NCBI GenBank assembly: GCA_949127775.1
Contig: CASBQF010000066.1
Coordinates: 1-64,000 of the forward strand
DNA from: Oscillatoriales cyanobacterium PMM_0080
Lineage (GTDB): Bacteria > Cyanobacteriota > Cyanobacteriia > Cyanobacteriales > Microcoleaceae
Reading direction: 5' to 3'
DNA length: 64,000 bases
The notes beneath the pieces were generated by a model. The model was given only the letters and a program-made list of their open reading frames with translations, did not search any database and was not told the DNA's origin. Shown piece by piece: positions 43,887 through 53,581 of this stretch (position 1 is its first letter; each line of letters begins with the position of its first letter). The position numbers and the translations under genes are program-made.

Positions 43887-44945
43887 TTAAGGATAGAAAG
43901 CCAATTGAGGCAAACCCAAAGTTTCTTCCCAACCCATCATCAAATTCATGCACTGGATGCCTTGTCCAGCTTGACCTTTAATTAAATTATCGATCGCCGA
44001 CATGACAATTACCCTGTCAGTACGCGGATCTACTTCCACGCCGATATAACAAAGATTTGTGCCACAAGCCCATTTTGACTGCGGATAAACCCCAGCGGGT
44101 AAGACTTTTACGAAAGGAGAATTGCGGTAAAAAGCGGTGAAAATGGTGATTAAATCTTCCCGTACTAATCCTGGATCGCGCAAATTTGCGTAAACAGTTG
44201 CCAGAATTCCCCGCACCATCGGCATCAGGTGAGGAGTAAATTGAACTTTAATATCATGTCCGGCTAAATCGCTGCAAACTTGCTCAATTTCTGGAGTATG
44301 CCGATGGCGGCCAACGCCATAAGCACCTATGGAATTGTCAGCTTCTGCCAATAATAGATTAACTTCGGCTTTGCGGCCTCCTCCTGAAGCTCCGGATTTA
44401 GCGTCAATAATTGCCGTTTCTGGAACGATGATACCTTGTTTAAGCAATGGTGCCAGTGCCAACAAACTAGCGGTGACGTAGCAGCCTGCACAGCCGACCA
44501 ATTGAGCATTTTTAATGCGATCGCGGTACAATTCTGGCAAACCGTAAACAGCGGTGGCTGCTAAATCCAAGTCCGATCGCTCCCCGCCGTACCAAGCTTT
44601 ATAAGTGTCGAGATTTTCAAATCTGTAATCAGCCGACAAATCCAAGACTTTGCAGCCTTTTTCGATCAGCTTTGGTGCCATTTGGCAAGCTAAACCGTTC
44701 GGCAGCGACAGAAACACAACTTCACATTTTGCCGCTATTTTGTCTAGGTCGATCGCCTCGATAGTCAAGTTAATGCAGTTAGTCAGATGCGGATAAAGGC
44801 TGGAAAAAGGTTTTCCCGCACTACTATCCCCGCCCAAATACACTACTTCCGCCGCTGGGTGATCCGCCAGCAGTCGCACAAGTTGCACGCCCCCGTACCC
44901 TGAAGCGCCGATAATTCCTACAGGCACACGTCCAACATTTCCCAT
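43887..44945 (-). CDS. argC: N-acetyl-gamma-glutamyl-phosphate reductase
   Basis: 352 aa NADPH-dependent enzyme of arginine synthesis. [20 protein letters not shown] (Rossmann), [30 protein letters not shown], the active-site Cys in [37 protein letters not shown] and [10 protein letters not shown] are canonical. It supplies arginine, the side chain of cyanophycin, though the gene is not linked to cph genes. ATG at 44945. The spacer on the 3' side has CCCAATGCC-type short repeats. Confidence 0.97.
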   Translation of the reverse strand: MGNVGRVPVGIIGASGYGGVQLVRLLADHPAAEVVYLGGDSSAGKPFSSLYPHLTNCINLTIEAIDLDKIAAKCEVVFLSLPNGLACQMAPKLIEKGCKVLDLSADYRFENLDTYKAWYGGERSDLDLAATAVYGLPELYRDRIKNAQLVGCAGCYVTASLLALAPLLKQGIIVPETAIIDAKSGASGGGRKAEVNLLLAEADNSIGAYGVGRHRHTPEIEQVCSDLAGHDIKVQFTPHLMPMVRGILATVYANLRDPGLVREDLITIFTAFYRNSPFVKVLPAGVYPQSKWACGTNLCYIGVEVDPRTDRVIVMSAIDNLIKGQAGQGIQCMNLMMGWEETLGLPQLAFYP

Positions 44946-45116
44946 TTTCCTTATATCCCCTCAGCCGTTGAAATCTAAAAAACGCTTTAACTTTTGCTGC
45001 ATTGTACTATCAAACGGCAACTTTGGTGATAAAGAATTGTGTTGTTTTGTTCTGGAGCTGTCGGGCTTGCTAAGTTTTATCTACCAGAAAATTTGGGGAC
45101 GCGAGCCTCCCCCTTA

Positions 45117-45222
45117 TACCATTTTTCTAAAGATCAGATAGAGATGGAGGACGACAAGACATGGTAATTTATCCACTTTCCCTGTTTGGCAAGTCTGTCA
45201 TAACTTTAAAAAAATGGTATTA
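45117..45222. mobile_element. Small MITE-like element with ATACCATTTTT ends
   Basis: ATACCATTTTTCTAAAG at 45117 and CTTTAAAAAAATGGTAT at 45206-45222 are inverse complements with one mismatch, flanked by TA on both sides (TTA/TAA), as in IS630/mariner-related MITEs. About 106 bp in all, no coding content. It lies between argC and the TnpB element. Confidence 0.6.
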
Positions 45223-45265
45223 AGCGGGGGACTTTCTCCATATTTATGAACAGAATCGAGTATTC

Positions 45266-45288
45266 CTATGATAAGTCTGTTATCATAG
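45266..45288 (+). other. Hairpin upstream of tnpB (candidate IS left end)
   Basis: CTATGATAA and TTATCATAG form a perfect 9-bp stem with a five-base loop GTCTG, 18 bp before the tnpB start. IS200/IS605-type elements carry subterminal hairpins like this at their left end. Whether it is the element end or a local regulatory structure cannot be settled without homologues. Confidence 0.45.
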
Positions 45289-45306
45289 AACTAGGGGGAA
45301 AAGAAA

Positions 45307-46443
45307 ATGCTCGTTCTCGAATTCAAGGCTTACGCAAAACCAAATCAGTTTCAGGCAATCGATGAGGCAATTAAAATTTGTCAATTTATTCGCAATAAAT
45401 CGATTCGGCTGTGGATGGATGGTGGCGCTAAATCTTGGTTCGATCTTTCCAAATACTGTGCAATTTGGGCGTCTGAATTTGACTTTGCAAATAAGTTAGG
45501 TGCGATGGCCAGGCAGGCTAGTGCCGAAAGAGCATGGGCTAGTATTTCCCGATTTTACGATAACGTCAAGAAGGGCATTAAAGGCAAAAGAGTTGGGTTT
45601 CCTAAATTCCAAAAAGACTGTCGCTCTGTTGAGTACAAAACTAACTCTTGGAAGCTTGCCGAAGATAGAAAATCAATCACTTTTACTGATAAATGTGGGA
45701 TTGGTAGACTGAAGTTAAAAGGTACTCGCGACCTTAACTTCTATCAGCTAAATCAGATTAAGCGGGTAAGGTTGGTCAAACGAGCAGATGGGTATTATGT
45801 CCAGTTTTGTATTCAAGTAGACCGACTAGAAACTGTCCCAATGACAGGTAAAACGATTGGATTAGATGTTGGACTAAAAGAGTTTTACACTGATTCAAAT
45901 GGCGAAATGGTTTCTAACCCTAGATTTCTGTCCAGAGGTGAAGCGCGGTTAAAACGGGCCGGGCGTCTTGTAAGTCGGAAAGCAAAGGGCGGTTTAAATC
46001 GCCGCAAGGCTAGAGTGATTTTAGGTAAGCGACATCTCAAAATAAGTAGACAGCGTAAAGACCATGCTATCAAGTTGGCAAGGTGCGTAATCACATCAAA
46101 CGATGTAGTAGTTTATGAAGATTTGAGAGTGTCTAACATGATTAAAAATCACTGTTTAGCAAAATCGATTAGCGATGCTTCTTGGTATCAGTTCAGAGTA
46201 TTCTTAGAATACTTTGGGAAAGTGTTTGGTCGGATTACCATTGCGGTAAATCCTGCTTACACCAGTCAAGAATGCAGCAATTGCGGGGAAGTCGTTAAAA
46301 AATCTCTATCCACTCGTACCCATGCTTGTCAGTGTGGATGCGAGATGGATAGAGATCATAATGCCGCAATTAATATCCTCAATCGCGGGATAGGTACGAC
46401 GGGGCACGTCGGAACCTCTGTACTCGATACAGTAAACGCTTAG
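45307..46443 (+). CDS. tnpB: TnpB, RNA-guided nuclease of an IS200/IS605-type element
   Basis: 378 aa. The RuvC-like catalytic residues are visible in KTIGLDVGLKEFYTDSNGE (D), VVVYEDLRVSNM (E) and CEMDRDHNAAINILNRG (D). The zinc finger is CSNCGEVVKKSLSTRTHACQ with CGC. The N-terminal helix-turn-helix-like region has AKPNQFQAIDEAIKICQFIR. All catalytic positions look intact. There is no TnpA, so the element would depend on one in trans. A TAG follows T-V-N-A; readthrough would add G-D-W-I-S-G-S-S-A-A-M-F-L-I, matching the usual longer tails of relatives, so the stop may be a recent Trp-to-stop change outside the catalytic core. Confidence 0.93.
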   Translation: MLVLEFKAYAKPNQFQAIDEAIKICQFIRNKSIRLWMDGGAKSWFDLSKYCAIWASEFDFANKLGAMARQASAERAWASISRFYDNVKKGIKGKRVGFPKFQKDCRSVEYKTNSWKLAEDRKSITFTDKCGIGRLKLKGTRDLNFYQLNQIKRVRLVKRADGYYVQFCIQVDRLETVPMTGKTIGLDVGLKEFYTDSNGEMVSNPRFLSRGEARLKRAGRLVSRKAKGGLNRRKARVILGKRHLKISRQRKDHAIKLARCVITSNDVVVYEDLRVSNMIKNHCLAKSISDASWYQFRVFLEYFGKVFGRITIAVNPAYTSQECSNCGEVVKKSLSTRTHACQCGCEMDRDHNAAINILNRGIGTTGHVGTSVLDTVNA

Positions 46444-46545
46444 GGAGACTGGATCTCTGGGTCAAGTGCAGCAATGTTCTTGATTTAAGTTCGGTCTATG
46501 ATCTAAGAATCAGGAGTGCGTTCACGCGCCCGGAGTGTCAAAATT
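46380..46545 (+). ncRNA. Candidate guide (omega) RNA region at the tnpB 3' end
   Basis: In TnpB elements the guide RNA overlaps the 3' end of the gene and runs to the right end of the element. Here the sequence after the gene contains a folded-looking tract near AGGAGTGCGTTCACGCGCCC (46512-46531) followed by GGAGTGTCAAAATTCC. Boundaries are not determinable; the call rests on position and family knowledge. Confidence 0.4.
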
Positions 46546-46690
46546 CCATACTTTTTCCGATCGACCGATCGCCAAAACCCTAGAATTAACCAACAGATGT
46601 GCGATCGTGCTATAAAACTACTAATCCCCGACCTCAAAACCGGAGATTAACATTTTTGCTCTTGGTTGTGGCGTCTGACCTCAGTTAAAT

Positions 46691-46728
46691 CCGTTAAATC
46701 CGTTATATAATCCGTTGCCGAACTTCCT
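46691..46728. repeat. ATCCGTT repeats abutting the cysA start
   Basis: AAATCCGTTAAATCCGTTAT then AATCCGTTGCCGAACTTCCT leads directly into the cysA ATG at 46729. The same 20-base end, AATCCGTTGCCGAACTTCC, occurs twice before nadB (51811-51901). No Shine-Dalgarno is present, so translation initiation of cysA takes place in repeat sequence. Confidence 0.85.
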
Positions 46729-47745
46729 ATGGGAATTACAGTAGAAAACGTATCAAAACAGTTTGGCAGTTTCCAAGCACTCGATCGAGTCAGCTTGCAA
46801 ATTGAATCCGGTTCCCTAGTCGCATTGCTGGGCCCGTCTGGTTCCGGCAAGTCTACGCTGTTGCGGCTGATTGCAGGTTTAGAAATGCCCGACTCCGGCA
46901 AAATCTGGCTAACAGGCCAAGATGCCACAAATACTAGCGTCCAAGACCGCAATATTGGATTTGTGTTTCAGCACTACGCGCTATTCAAGCACATGACAGT
47001 GCGAAAAAACATCGCTTTCGGGATGGAAATTCAGAAAACACCGCCCGCGAAAGTCAAATCCCGAGTTGAAGAATTGTTGAATTTAGTGCAATTGGGAGGA
47101 TTGGGCGACAGATACCCGTCGCAACTTTCCGGAGGCCAGCGACAAAGGGTAGCCCTCGCCAGAGCCCTGGCTGTGGAACCGAAAGTGCTGCTGCTAGACG
47201 AACCTTTTGGAGCACTCGATGCCAAAGTCCGCAAAGACTTGCGCGCTTGGTTACGTAGACTCCACGACGAGGTACACGTTACCACAGTCTTTGTGACGCA
47301 CGATCAAGAAGAAGCGATGGAAGTTGCCGATCGAATTACCGTCATGAACAAAGGTAAAATCGAACAAGTAGGAACACCCGCCGAGATTTACGACCATCCA
47401 GCTAGTGCATTTGTGATGAGTTTTATCGGCCCAGTCAATGTCTTGCCCAGCACTTCCAGAATGTTTCAAGACAACGGCTTTGACTCAGCCAACCCGGAGA
47501 TTTTCTTGCGCCCCCACGACGTAGTAATTGAAACCACAGAAAATAGTGCAACAGTGCCAGCCAGAATCAGTCGCTTGATTCACTTGGGATGGGAAATTCA
47601 GGTGGAATTAACCTTAGATGATGGTCAAGTATTAAATGCTAATTTGACTAGAGACAAATTTGATCAATTGGACTTACAGCCACAACAAAGAGTTTTTGTA
47701 AAACCGAAAGGTGCCAAATCTTTTCCACTTTATTACTCGATTTAA
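46729..47745 (+). CDS. cysA: Sulfate/thiosulfate ABC transporter ATP-binding protein
   Basis: 338 aa. ATPase with Walker [22 protein letters not shown]-loop [15 protein letters not shown], signature [15 protein letters not shown], Walker [18 protein letters not shown] and switch [17 protein letters not shown]. The C-terminal part ([28 protein letters not shown]) is the CysA-type regulatory/TOBE domain. It energises CysT/CysW uptake of sulfate with a periplasmic binding protein; those genes are not in the window. An inverted repeat ATACCCGA/TCGGGTAT at 47759-47787 just after the stop could terminate the transcript. Confidence 0.92.
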   Translation: MGITVENVSKQFGSFQALDRVSLQIESGSLVALLGPSGSGKSTLLRLIAGLEMPDSGKIWLTGQDATNTSVQDRNIGFVFQHYALFKHMTVRKNIAFGMEIQKTPPAKVKSRVEELLNLVQLGGLGDRYPSQLSGGQRQRVALARALAVEPKVLLLDEPFGALDAKVRKDLRAWLRRLHDEVHVTTVFVTHDQEEAMEVADRITVMNKGKIEQVGTPAEIYDHPASAFVMSFIGPVNVLPSTSRMFQDNGFDSANPEIFLRPHDVVIETTENSATVPARISRLIHLGWEIQVELTLDDGQVLNANLTRDKFDQLDLQPQQRVFVKPKGAKSFPLYYSI

Positions 47746-47795
47746 TCCATATACTCAGATACCCGACTTCTTCAATAAATCGGGTATCTAACCGG

Positions 47796-48005
47796 AGAGG
47801 ATACGGCAGAGAGGACACGGCAGTGCCGTTTCCCTACCCCAATCCAAAATCATGTTGTAGGGAAACGGCATTGCCGTATCCTGATTTTGGATAATGTTCA
47901 TTTCTATTCCGAACACAAAAATCATATTCTAGAGAGGACACGGCAGTGCCGTTTCCCTACCCCAATCCAAAATCATATTGTAGGGACACGGCATCTTGAG
48001 TATCC
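47796..48005. repeat. GGACACGGCAGTGCCG-type repeats
   Basis: Two units of about 125 bp, each with GAGAGGACACGGCAGTGCCG, TTTCCCTACCCCAATCCAAA and a facing TGTAGGGAAACGGCATTGCC or variant. Same palindrome as 3906-4215 but with a CAATCCAAAATCAT spacer instead of AATTAATCGG. Confidence 0.85.
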
Positions 48006-48051
48006 TGATTTTGGATAAGGTTAATTTCGATGCCACGGAAATTTATCTAAG

Positions 48052-48408
48052 TTAATCTTTGATTTTGGTAACAGCCTTTTTGACTTGTTGCTCAAAGGAT
48101 GTAGCCTTTGTATTAGAAGGATTTTTCATCTTCTCGCTGTCCGCAGATCCCTGAACTTCATTAATTCCTTCGTTAGCTTTTTTCTGAGTTTCTTGCATAG
48201 ACATGGGGTCTTTCAAAACTGCTTTTTGAGCTTCTTTCTCAATTCCCAAAAGTTGCTCTTGACCTTTGGTGGGGCTGCTCATAACGGCAAAAGCTGGAAA
48301 AGCATTAGAAACAAACATCAAGGCACAAAAACAAACAGTTATCAAAGAACGAACTAAACGGTTGACAGGTAGGTTGAAATTGATAAAAGACATACAAAAA
48401 TTCTCCAT
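48052..48408 (-). CDS. Small secreted protein (resembles low-temperature-induced family)
   Basis: 118 aa. A signal peptide (LVRSLITVCFCALMFVSNAF, cleavage after A-F-A) precedes a charged, Cys-free mature part: MSSPTKGQEQLLGIEKEAQK, MQETQKKANEGINEVQGSAD, EKMKNPSNTKATSFEQQVKK. This pattern (T-K-G-Q-x-Q-L, E-T-Q-K-K-A-N-E-G-x-N-E-V-Q-G) is shared with small periplasmic cyanobacterial proteins often annotated low-temperature-induced; the molecular role is unknown. The first codons may start at M6 (MSFINFN). Confidence 0.72.
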   Translation of the reverse strand: MENFCMSFINFNLPVNRLVRSLITVCFCALMFVSNAFPAFAVMSSPTKGQEQLLGIEKEAQKAVLKDPMSMQETQKKANEGINEVQGSADSEKMKNPSNTKATSFEQQVKKAVTKIKD

Positions 48409-48653
48409 TTTTACAAATTTTGATCGCTGAGATTGTTAACAGGCTGAATTTTACTCAAATTCTGCACAATCTTTAACTCAAGTTTGATACAAGCAAGGGC
48501 ATTAAGCCGTAGTTGCTGTTTTTCAAATTAAGCTTAATATCTTTTTATCTGAAAATGCGATCGCTTGAAATCCTTCTCAGGGAATATTTTGAAGCAGGAA
48601 GAGGGCAGAAAAGAAACTATGCCCTGTTTGGCCCATGCCCTTAAAAATGCAGA

Positions 48654-49421
48654 TTACTGCCGCACGGGAACTTGACATTTTGCCAGATAAGTCTTGATTT
48701 CTCCGACACTCAACTGTCCGAAATGCAGCAGGGAAGCCAGCAGTGCAGCTTCTGCTTTGCCCTCTGTCACGGCTTCGTAGATGTGGTGGCAGTTTCCAGC
48801 GCCACCAGAAGCAATGACCGGAATTTCCACCATTTCGGCGATACTTCGGGTTAATGCCAAGTCGTAGCCCGCTTGAGTGCCGTCTGAGTCCATGCTTGTC
48901 ACCAGCAATTCGCCCGCGCCGCGTTTTTCGGCTTCTTTTGCCCAGACGATCGCATCTAGGCCAGTATTTTCTCGGCCTCCGCGCACATACACGTCCCAAC
49001 CGGGATTATCCGCATCTTGGCGTTTGCGGGCATCTATGGCGACTACAATGCACTGATTGCCAAATCGATCGCTCGCCTTGTCAATCAAACCCGGATCGCG
49101 CACCGCCGCCGAATTAATACTTACCTTGTCAGCGCCAGCCCTCAACAAACTTCTAATCGTGTCTAAGGATTGGATGCCACCGCCTACAGTCAAAGGGATA
49201 AAAACTCGATCGGCAGTTCGGTACACCACATCGATCATAATATCCCGGTCTTCGTGAGTCGCCGTAATATCCAGAAATACTAATTCATCCGCGCCCGCAT
49301 CATTGTAAACCTGAGCCATTTCTACCGGATCGCCAGCATCCAGAAGGTTGACAAAATTGACACCTTTGACCACGCGGCCAGCTTTCACATCCAGACAAGG
49401 CAAAATTCTCTTTGACAACAT
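48654..49421 (-). CDS. hisF: Imidazole glycerol phosphate synthase, cyclase subunit
   Basis: 255 aa TIM-barrel enzyme that with HisH forms imidazole glycerol phosphate and [25 protein letters not shown] has the catalytic Asp near residue 11, and [11 protein letters not shown] the second near 130. [38 protein letters not shown] and [20 protein letters not shown] are phosphate-binding loops. hisH is not adjacent. ATG at 49421. Confidence 0.98.
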   Translation of the reverse strand: MLSKRILPCLDVKAGRVVKGVNFVNLLDAGDPVEMAQVYNDAGADELVFLDITATHEDRDIMIDVVYRTADRVFIPLTVGGGIQSLDTIRSLLRAGADKVSINSAAVRDPGLIDKASDRFGNQCIVVAIDARKRQDADNPGWDVYVRGGRENTGLDAIVWAKEAEKRGAGELLVTSMDSDGTQAGYDLALTRSIAEMVEIPVIASGGAGNCHHIYEAVTEGKAEAALLASLLHFGQLSVGEIKTYLAKCQVPVRQ

Positions 49422-49885
49422 AAAGTTTTCTTGTTTCTAATTTATTGATAGCCGCAGCCAGGAAAAGGGTTTGTCGATATCTTCAAAAACCGTCCGTTTG
49501 GCAACAAATCTTAAAGATACCTTGTGTTTAACAATTCTCGGTCTGATGATAGCAGCCATTTTCTCGTTGTTTTGGGGCCACAGTCGCAGGAATAACCGAT
49601 ATTTTTGGCAAAAAGCAGCAAATTCAACTCTCAGATATATCTTTGGGGTGAAAAATATGACACTTTGGCTTATGATCTAGCCATAACTACCTTCGCTGGC
49701 GCTTAAATTGTGGTTCGGCAATCCTGTGTTAGCTCGGTGCATCGACGATCGACTAAACTATTTTAAATTTTTAGAACAGCCGATTTCAGGTTTTTACTGG
49801 CAATCTCAGTTATGAGCCGCGTAGGAAAGTTAAAATTTAAAGTTGAAAACCTCAAATCGGTTGACTTGATGTTGTTTCTAAGGCT

Positions 49886-50869
49886 GTGGTGACTTTGCAA
49901 GCCAATCCACATTTGGTACTTCGTACAGACAGCGGCAATCGCTACTTGCCGCTCTCCGGCAGTAATTGCTGGACAGTAGGGCGGAATGATGACAATAATT
50001 TTGTGTTGGTCGATCGCTGGATTTCTCGCAATCACGCGATGTTACAGCAAATGGAGACGGGAGAGTTTTATCTGATCGACTTGGGTAGCCGCAATGGTTC
50101 CTTTGTCAACGGGCGGCGGGTGAGTATTCCTGTGACGCTCCGAAATGGCGATCGGATTATTTTTGGTCAAACGGAATTGGACTTTTACAACCCAACTGCT
50201 GGCCGCCGGCTCGATCGAATACACGACAATGACTCTGAAGATTTTACGGCGACTTTGACGGTGCGCAGCCTGATTAGCGTCATGGTAATGGACATCCGAG
50301 ACTTTACAGTTTTGACCAGACAGCTAGACGAAACCCTACTCTCGGAAGTCATCGGCAATTGGTTCCGCAAAGCAGGACACGTCATTCGCGAGCACGGCAG
50401 TTGGGTTGACAAATACATCGGCGATGCCATCATGGCCGTGTGGTTCCACAAAATCGACGGTGTTACCAATGACGAAATGATGCAGATTTGCCAAGCTTTG
50501 AGCCAACTGCATAAGGCAACAGACGAACTTAGCAGTCGTTACCCGCTGCCTTTTCCTCTGCGAGTTGGGGCCGGAATCAATACTGGTTATGCAATGGTGG
50601 GAAATTCTGGTAGCAGCGATCGATCGGACTACACCGCATTAGGAGATACTGTAAACGCAGCATTTCGCTTAGAATCTTGCACCAAACAACTCGGCAAGGA
50701 TATCGCCGTTGGAGAAACAACTTACAAATACCTAACGGAATTGGGTGCCCAGGACGCTTTCGAGCAGCACACCGTTGCTTTGAAGGGTTACGAGACTCCC
50801 AGCGTGATTTACGGCGGTACTTATCCTGACTTGAACGCTTTTCTCAAAACGAAAGGCAAGAGTTCTTGA
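49886..50869 (+). CDS. FHA-domain class III adenylate cyclase
   Basis: 327 aa. The FHA domain (about 20-110) has WTVGRNDDNNFVLVDRWISR, NHAML and LIDLGSRNGSFVNGRRV with the phosphothreonine-binding R, S, H and N. The cyclase domain (about 130-290) has metal Asp in SVMVMDIRDFTVLTRQL and DKYIGDAIMAVW, substrate residues K (V-D-K-Y) and D/T region DYTALGDTVNAAFRLE with the transition-state N and R. All catalytic residues are present, so it should make cAMP. The FHA part suggests activation by a Ser/Thr kinase. Start is GTG at 49886; a second GTG follows directly. Confidence 0.92.
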   Translation: MVTLQANPHLVLRTDSGNRYLPLSGSNCWTVGRNDDNNFVLVDRWISRNHAMLQQMETGEFYLIDLGSRNGSFVNGRRVSIPVTLRNGDRIIFGQTELDFYNPTAGRRLDRIHDNDSEDFTATLTVRSLISVMVMDIRDFTVLTRQLDETLLSEVIGNWFRKAGHVIREHGSWVDKYIGDAIMAVWFHKIDGVTNDEMMQICQALSQLHKATDELSSRYPLPFPLRVGAGINTGYAMVGNSGSSDRSDYTALGDTVNAAFRLESCTKQLGKDIAVGETTYKYLTELGAQDAFEQHTVALKGYETPSVIYGGTYPDLNAFLKTKGKSS

Positions 50870-51066
50870 GCGGTAAAAAATTGGGTGCGGGGCAAAAGTT
50901 AACCGATCGCCTCAACTTCGGTATCATATTTCGCCTGTGATGTCAATAATTCAATGTAAACTTTGTTAACAGTCCTCTGCCTGCTGCGGATTTCTTGCAA
51001 AAACGGCATAAGCAAAATGGTAGTCTCTACATAAATGCTGTGTATGAAATTGGGAGACAAAACTTC

Positions 51067-51501
51067 ATGAAACGATTGGGTCGTCTATTGGCAGTATTGA
51101 GCTTAGTGTTGGGCTGCTTTGCATGGGCTGGAGACCAAAGTGCGATCGCGGCAACCTTAAGCCGTATCGTCTTGCCATCATCCTCGTTCCTAGCTGTTGA
51201 AGCTCCGGTTAGAACCAATCGCGCCGATGACAAGCTTGCCACCGAATATGGCAAAAAACTTGATTTGAACAACAGCGCCGTCCGGGACTTTCGCGAGTTT
51301 CGAGGGTTGTATCCCACTTTAGCTGGACTAATTATTAAGAATGCTCCTTACGAAAAAGTTGAGGATGTACTGGACATTTCAAACTTGACGGAACCTCAAA
51401 AAAAGGTGCTGCAAGCTAACATGGACAAATTCACCGTAACTGATGTCGAGTCAGTGTTTATTGAAGGAGACACCAGGTTGAATAATGGTCTTTATGACTA
51501 G
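51067..51501 (+). CDS. psbU: PsbU, photosystem II 12-kDa extrinsic protein
   Basis: 144 aa. A Sec/Tat-type signal peptide ([20 protein letters not shown], cleavage near A-I-A-A) is followed by the mature lumenal protein with helix-hairpin-helix-like segments: [60 protein letters not shown] and TRLNNGLYD at the C terminus. PsbU stabilises the oxygen-evolving complex. I use ATG 51067 with GGGAG about 11 bases upstream; the frame is open to 50995 without family support. Confidence 0.95.
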   Translation: MKRLGRLLAVLSLVLGCFAWAGDQSAIAATLSRIVLPSSSFLAVEAPVRTNRADDKLATEYGKKLDLNNSAVRDFREFRGLYPTLAGLIIKNAPYEKVEDVLDISNLTEPQKKVLQANMDKFTVTDVESVFIEGDTRLNNGLYD

Positions 51502-51810
51502 GTAGAACTGGTTCTCATCGATCGGCAGAAGGCATTCGTCAGAAGACAGAAAGAAAAGATTTTTTTCTCTGAGGCTGATGACTTCTGCCTTTGATTTTTC
51601 AAAAGTAATTCTAAAATGTAAAATCTCAAATCGCCTGAATGCTTAGCATAGCAACCACCTTGGCGGTTAGCACCTTTTAAATTTCTCAAATTATTGATTT
51701 TATTAGATATAGCCTTTCTCAAAAACGTGAGATATGAATTGTGACCTAGAAAGCTTGACAATATAGGGTTTCTGCATACCTCATTATTTATCTGAGAACC
51801 GCTATATTCC

Positions 51811-51901
51811 TTCTTCCCGACATCCGTTACATCCGTTAGAGAATCCGTTGCCGAACTTCCTTCTTCCCGACATCCGTTAGAGAATCCGTTGCCGAACTTC
51901 C
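51811..51901. repeat. Tandem ATCCGTT/CGAACTTCC repeats before nadB
   Basis: Two units beginning TTCTTCCCGACATCCGTTA and ending GAATCCGTTGCCGAACTTCC (51811-51860, 51861-51901); the first has an extra CATCCGTTA. The same end sequence precedes cysA at 46708. They occupy the nadB 5' UTR up to 18 bp before the start. Confidence 0.87.
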
Positions 51902-51918
51902 TTCTTCCTTCTGGATAT

Positions 51919-53571
51919 ATGACTGACAAATTTGACGTATTGGTGATAGGTGCTGGCGCGGCCGGTTTATACACGGCACTTTGCCTGAAAGAACATTTGC
52001 ATGTGGGCTTGATTAATAAAAATATCTTGCCTGTTTCTGCCAGCGATTGGGCTCAAGGAGGGATTGCGGCGGCGATCGCCCCTGAAGATTCCGCAGCCCT
52101 GCACGTTCAGGATACACTGGCTGCCGGAGCAGGTATTTGCGATTTGGACGCAGTGAAATTTTTAGTCGAACAAGCTCCAGCCTGCATTGACTCTCTGGTG
52201 AAAATGGGCGTTGCATTCGATCGCACCGGCCCAGATTTAGCCCTCACCCTAGAAGCCGCCCACTCGCGCCGCCGAGTCCTACACTCCGCCGACACTACGG
52301 GCAAAGCCGTTGTCAGCACCCTGACAGCAAAAGTATTGAGCCGCAAAAACATTGAACTCCTATCCCCAGCCTTTGCTTTGAGCCTGTGGCTAGACGAAAC
52401 TGGGCGCTGTCAGGGCATTAGCTCGATTTGCGACTCCCGAGTCAAATGGCTGCGTGCGAGCGCCGTAGTGCTCGCTACAGGCGGCGGCGGACAGGTTTTT
52501 GCTCAAACGACTAACCCGTCGGTGAGTACCGGGGACGGGGTAGCAATTGCGTGGCGGGCTGGGGCGCTGCTGCGAGATTTAGAATTTGTGCAGTTTCACC
52601 CGACGGCGCTTAGCAAAGCAGGCGCGCCGAGGTTTCTGATCAGCGAAGCCGTGCGGGGAGAAGGTGCTCATTTGGTGGACAGCAAGGGATATCGCTTTGC
52701 CTTTGACTTTCACCCCAGCGGGGAACTCGCCCCTCGCGATGTCGTTAGCCGCGCTATTTTTCGCCACTTGCAGAAGACTGGGGAACCTCATGTTTGGCTA
52801 GATTTGCGCCCGATTGCGGTCGATCGACTGCGCTACAGATTTCCGAATATTATTCAAGTGTGCGCTGATTGGGGAGTTGATATCTTTTCCGAACCGGTGC
52901 CCGTGACGCCCGCCGCCCATTACTGGATGGGAGGGATTGTCGCTGACACGTTTAACCAAACTTCGATTCCGGGTTTGTACGCGGTGGGAGAAACTGCCAG
53001 CACTGGCGTACATGGTGCCAACCGCTTGGCGAGCAATTCCCTGCTGGAATGTCTGGTTTTTGGGGCGCAGATGGGACTTTTTGATGTAGAAGGTGGAAAG
53101 TCGAAGGCGTTGCCAGATGAGTTCGATGCAGCGGAAGTCTGGCAAAGATCGATTTCACAACAGGAGATTGAGACGATCGACAGGTTGCGCGTCGAATTGC
53201 CGAATTTGGTCTGGCAAAGTGCCGGAATTTGCCGGGGAAAAAGCGATCTGGAAAGTGCGATCGTCCAAGTTGAGATGTGGCGGCAAGAATTTGCCTCTTT
53301 ACCTTTGAGTCAAACTTTGCTTAATTTGCAGCCAGGACAAATGATTGATTTTTCCCCAGATGATGCCGAAAACAGCTTGGTTTTGCGAAATTGGGGAGAA
53401 GTTGGCAATTTATTGGATATTGGCTACTTAATTCTCAAGAGTGCTGCGTTTCGCACGGAAAGCCGCGGCGGTCACTACCGGGTAGACTATCCTCTGACTG
53501 AGCCGGATTGGTGCAGCCATACTTTAATTGACCAATCCAATTGGTACAAGTCTGGGCGAATAGAAGGTTGA
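51919..53571 (+). CDS. nadB: L-aspartate oxidase
   Basis: 550 aa FAD enzyme oxidising L-aspartate to iminoaspartate, first step of NAD synthesis. FDVLVIGAGAAGLYTALCL binds FAD; SDWAQGGIAAAIAPEDSAAL, TLEAAHSRRRVLHSADTTG, VVLATGGGGQVFAQTTNPSV, EFVQFHPTAL, SEAVRGEGAHLVDSKGYRF, HYWMGGIVADTF and HGANRLASNSLLECLVFG are conserved. The E-A-x-H-S-R-R-R-V-L-H motif separates it from succinate dehydrogenase flavoproteins. ATG 51919 fits the family; the frame extends 10 codons into the repeats. Confidence 0.96.
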   Translation: MTDKFDVLVIGAGAAGLYTALCLKEHLHVGLINKNILPVSASDWAQGGIAAAIAPEDSAALHVQDTLAAGAGICDLDAVKFLVEQAPACIDSLVKMGVAFDRTGPDLALTLEAAHSRRRVLHSADTTGKAVVSTLTAKVLSRKNIELLSPAFALSLWLDETGRCQGISSICDSRVKWLRASAVVLATGGGGQVFAQTTNPSVSTGDGVAIAWRAGALLRDLEFVQFHPTALSKAGAPRFLISEAVRGEGAHLVDSKGYRFAFDFHPSGELAPRDVVSRAIFRHLQKTGEPHVWLDLRPIAVDRLRYRFPNIIQVCADWGVDIFSEPVPVTPAAHYWMGGIVADTFNQTSIPGLYAVGETASTGVHGANRLASNSLLECLVFGAQMGLFDVEGGKSKALPDEFDAAEVWQRSISQQEIETIDRLRVELPNLVWQSAGICRGKSDLESAIVQVEMWRQEFASLPLSQTLLNLQPGQMIDFSPDDAENSLVLRNWGEVGNLLDIGYLILKSAAFRTESRGGHYRVDYPLTEPDWCSHTLIDQSNWYKSGRIEG

Positions 53572-53581
53572 AAAATTGGGT

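Noticed and set aside
49471..49680. 69-codon frame with a hydrophobic stretch after hisF
   Set aside because: Starts with TTG, no ribosome site, product unlike any family I know; most likely chance.
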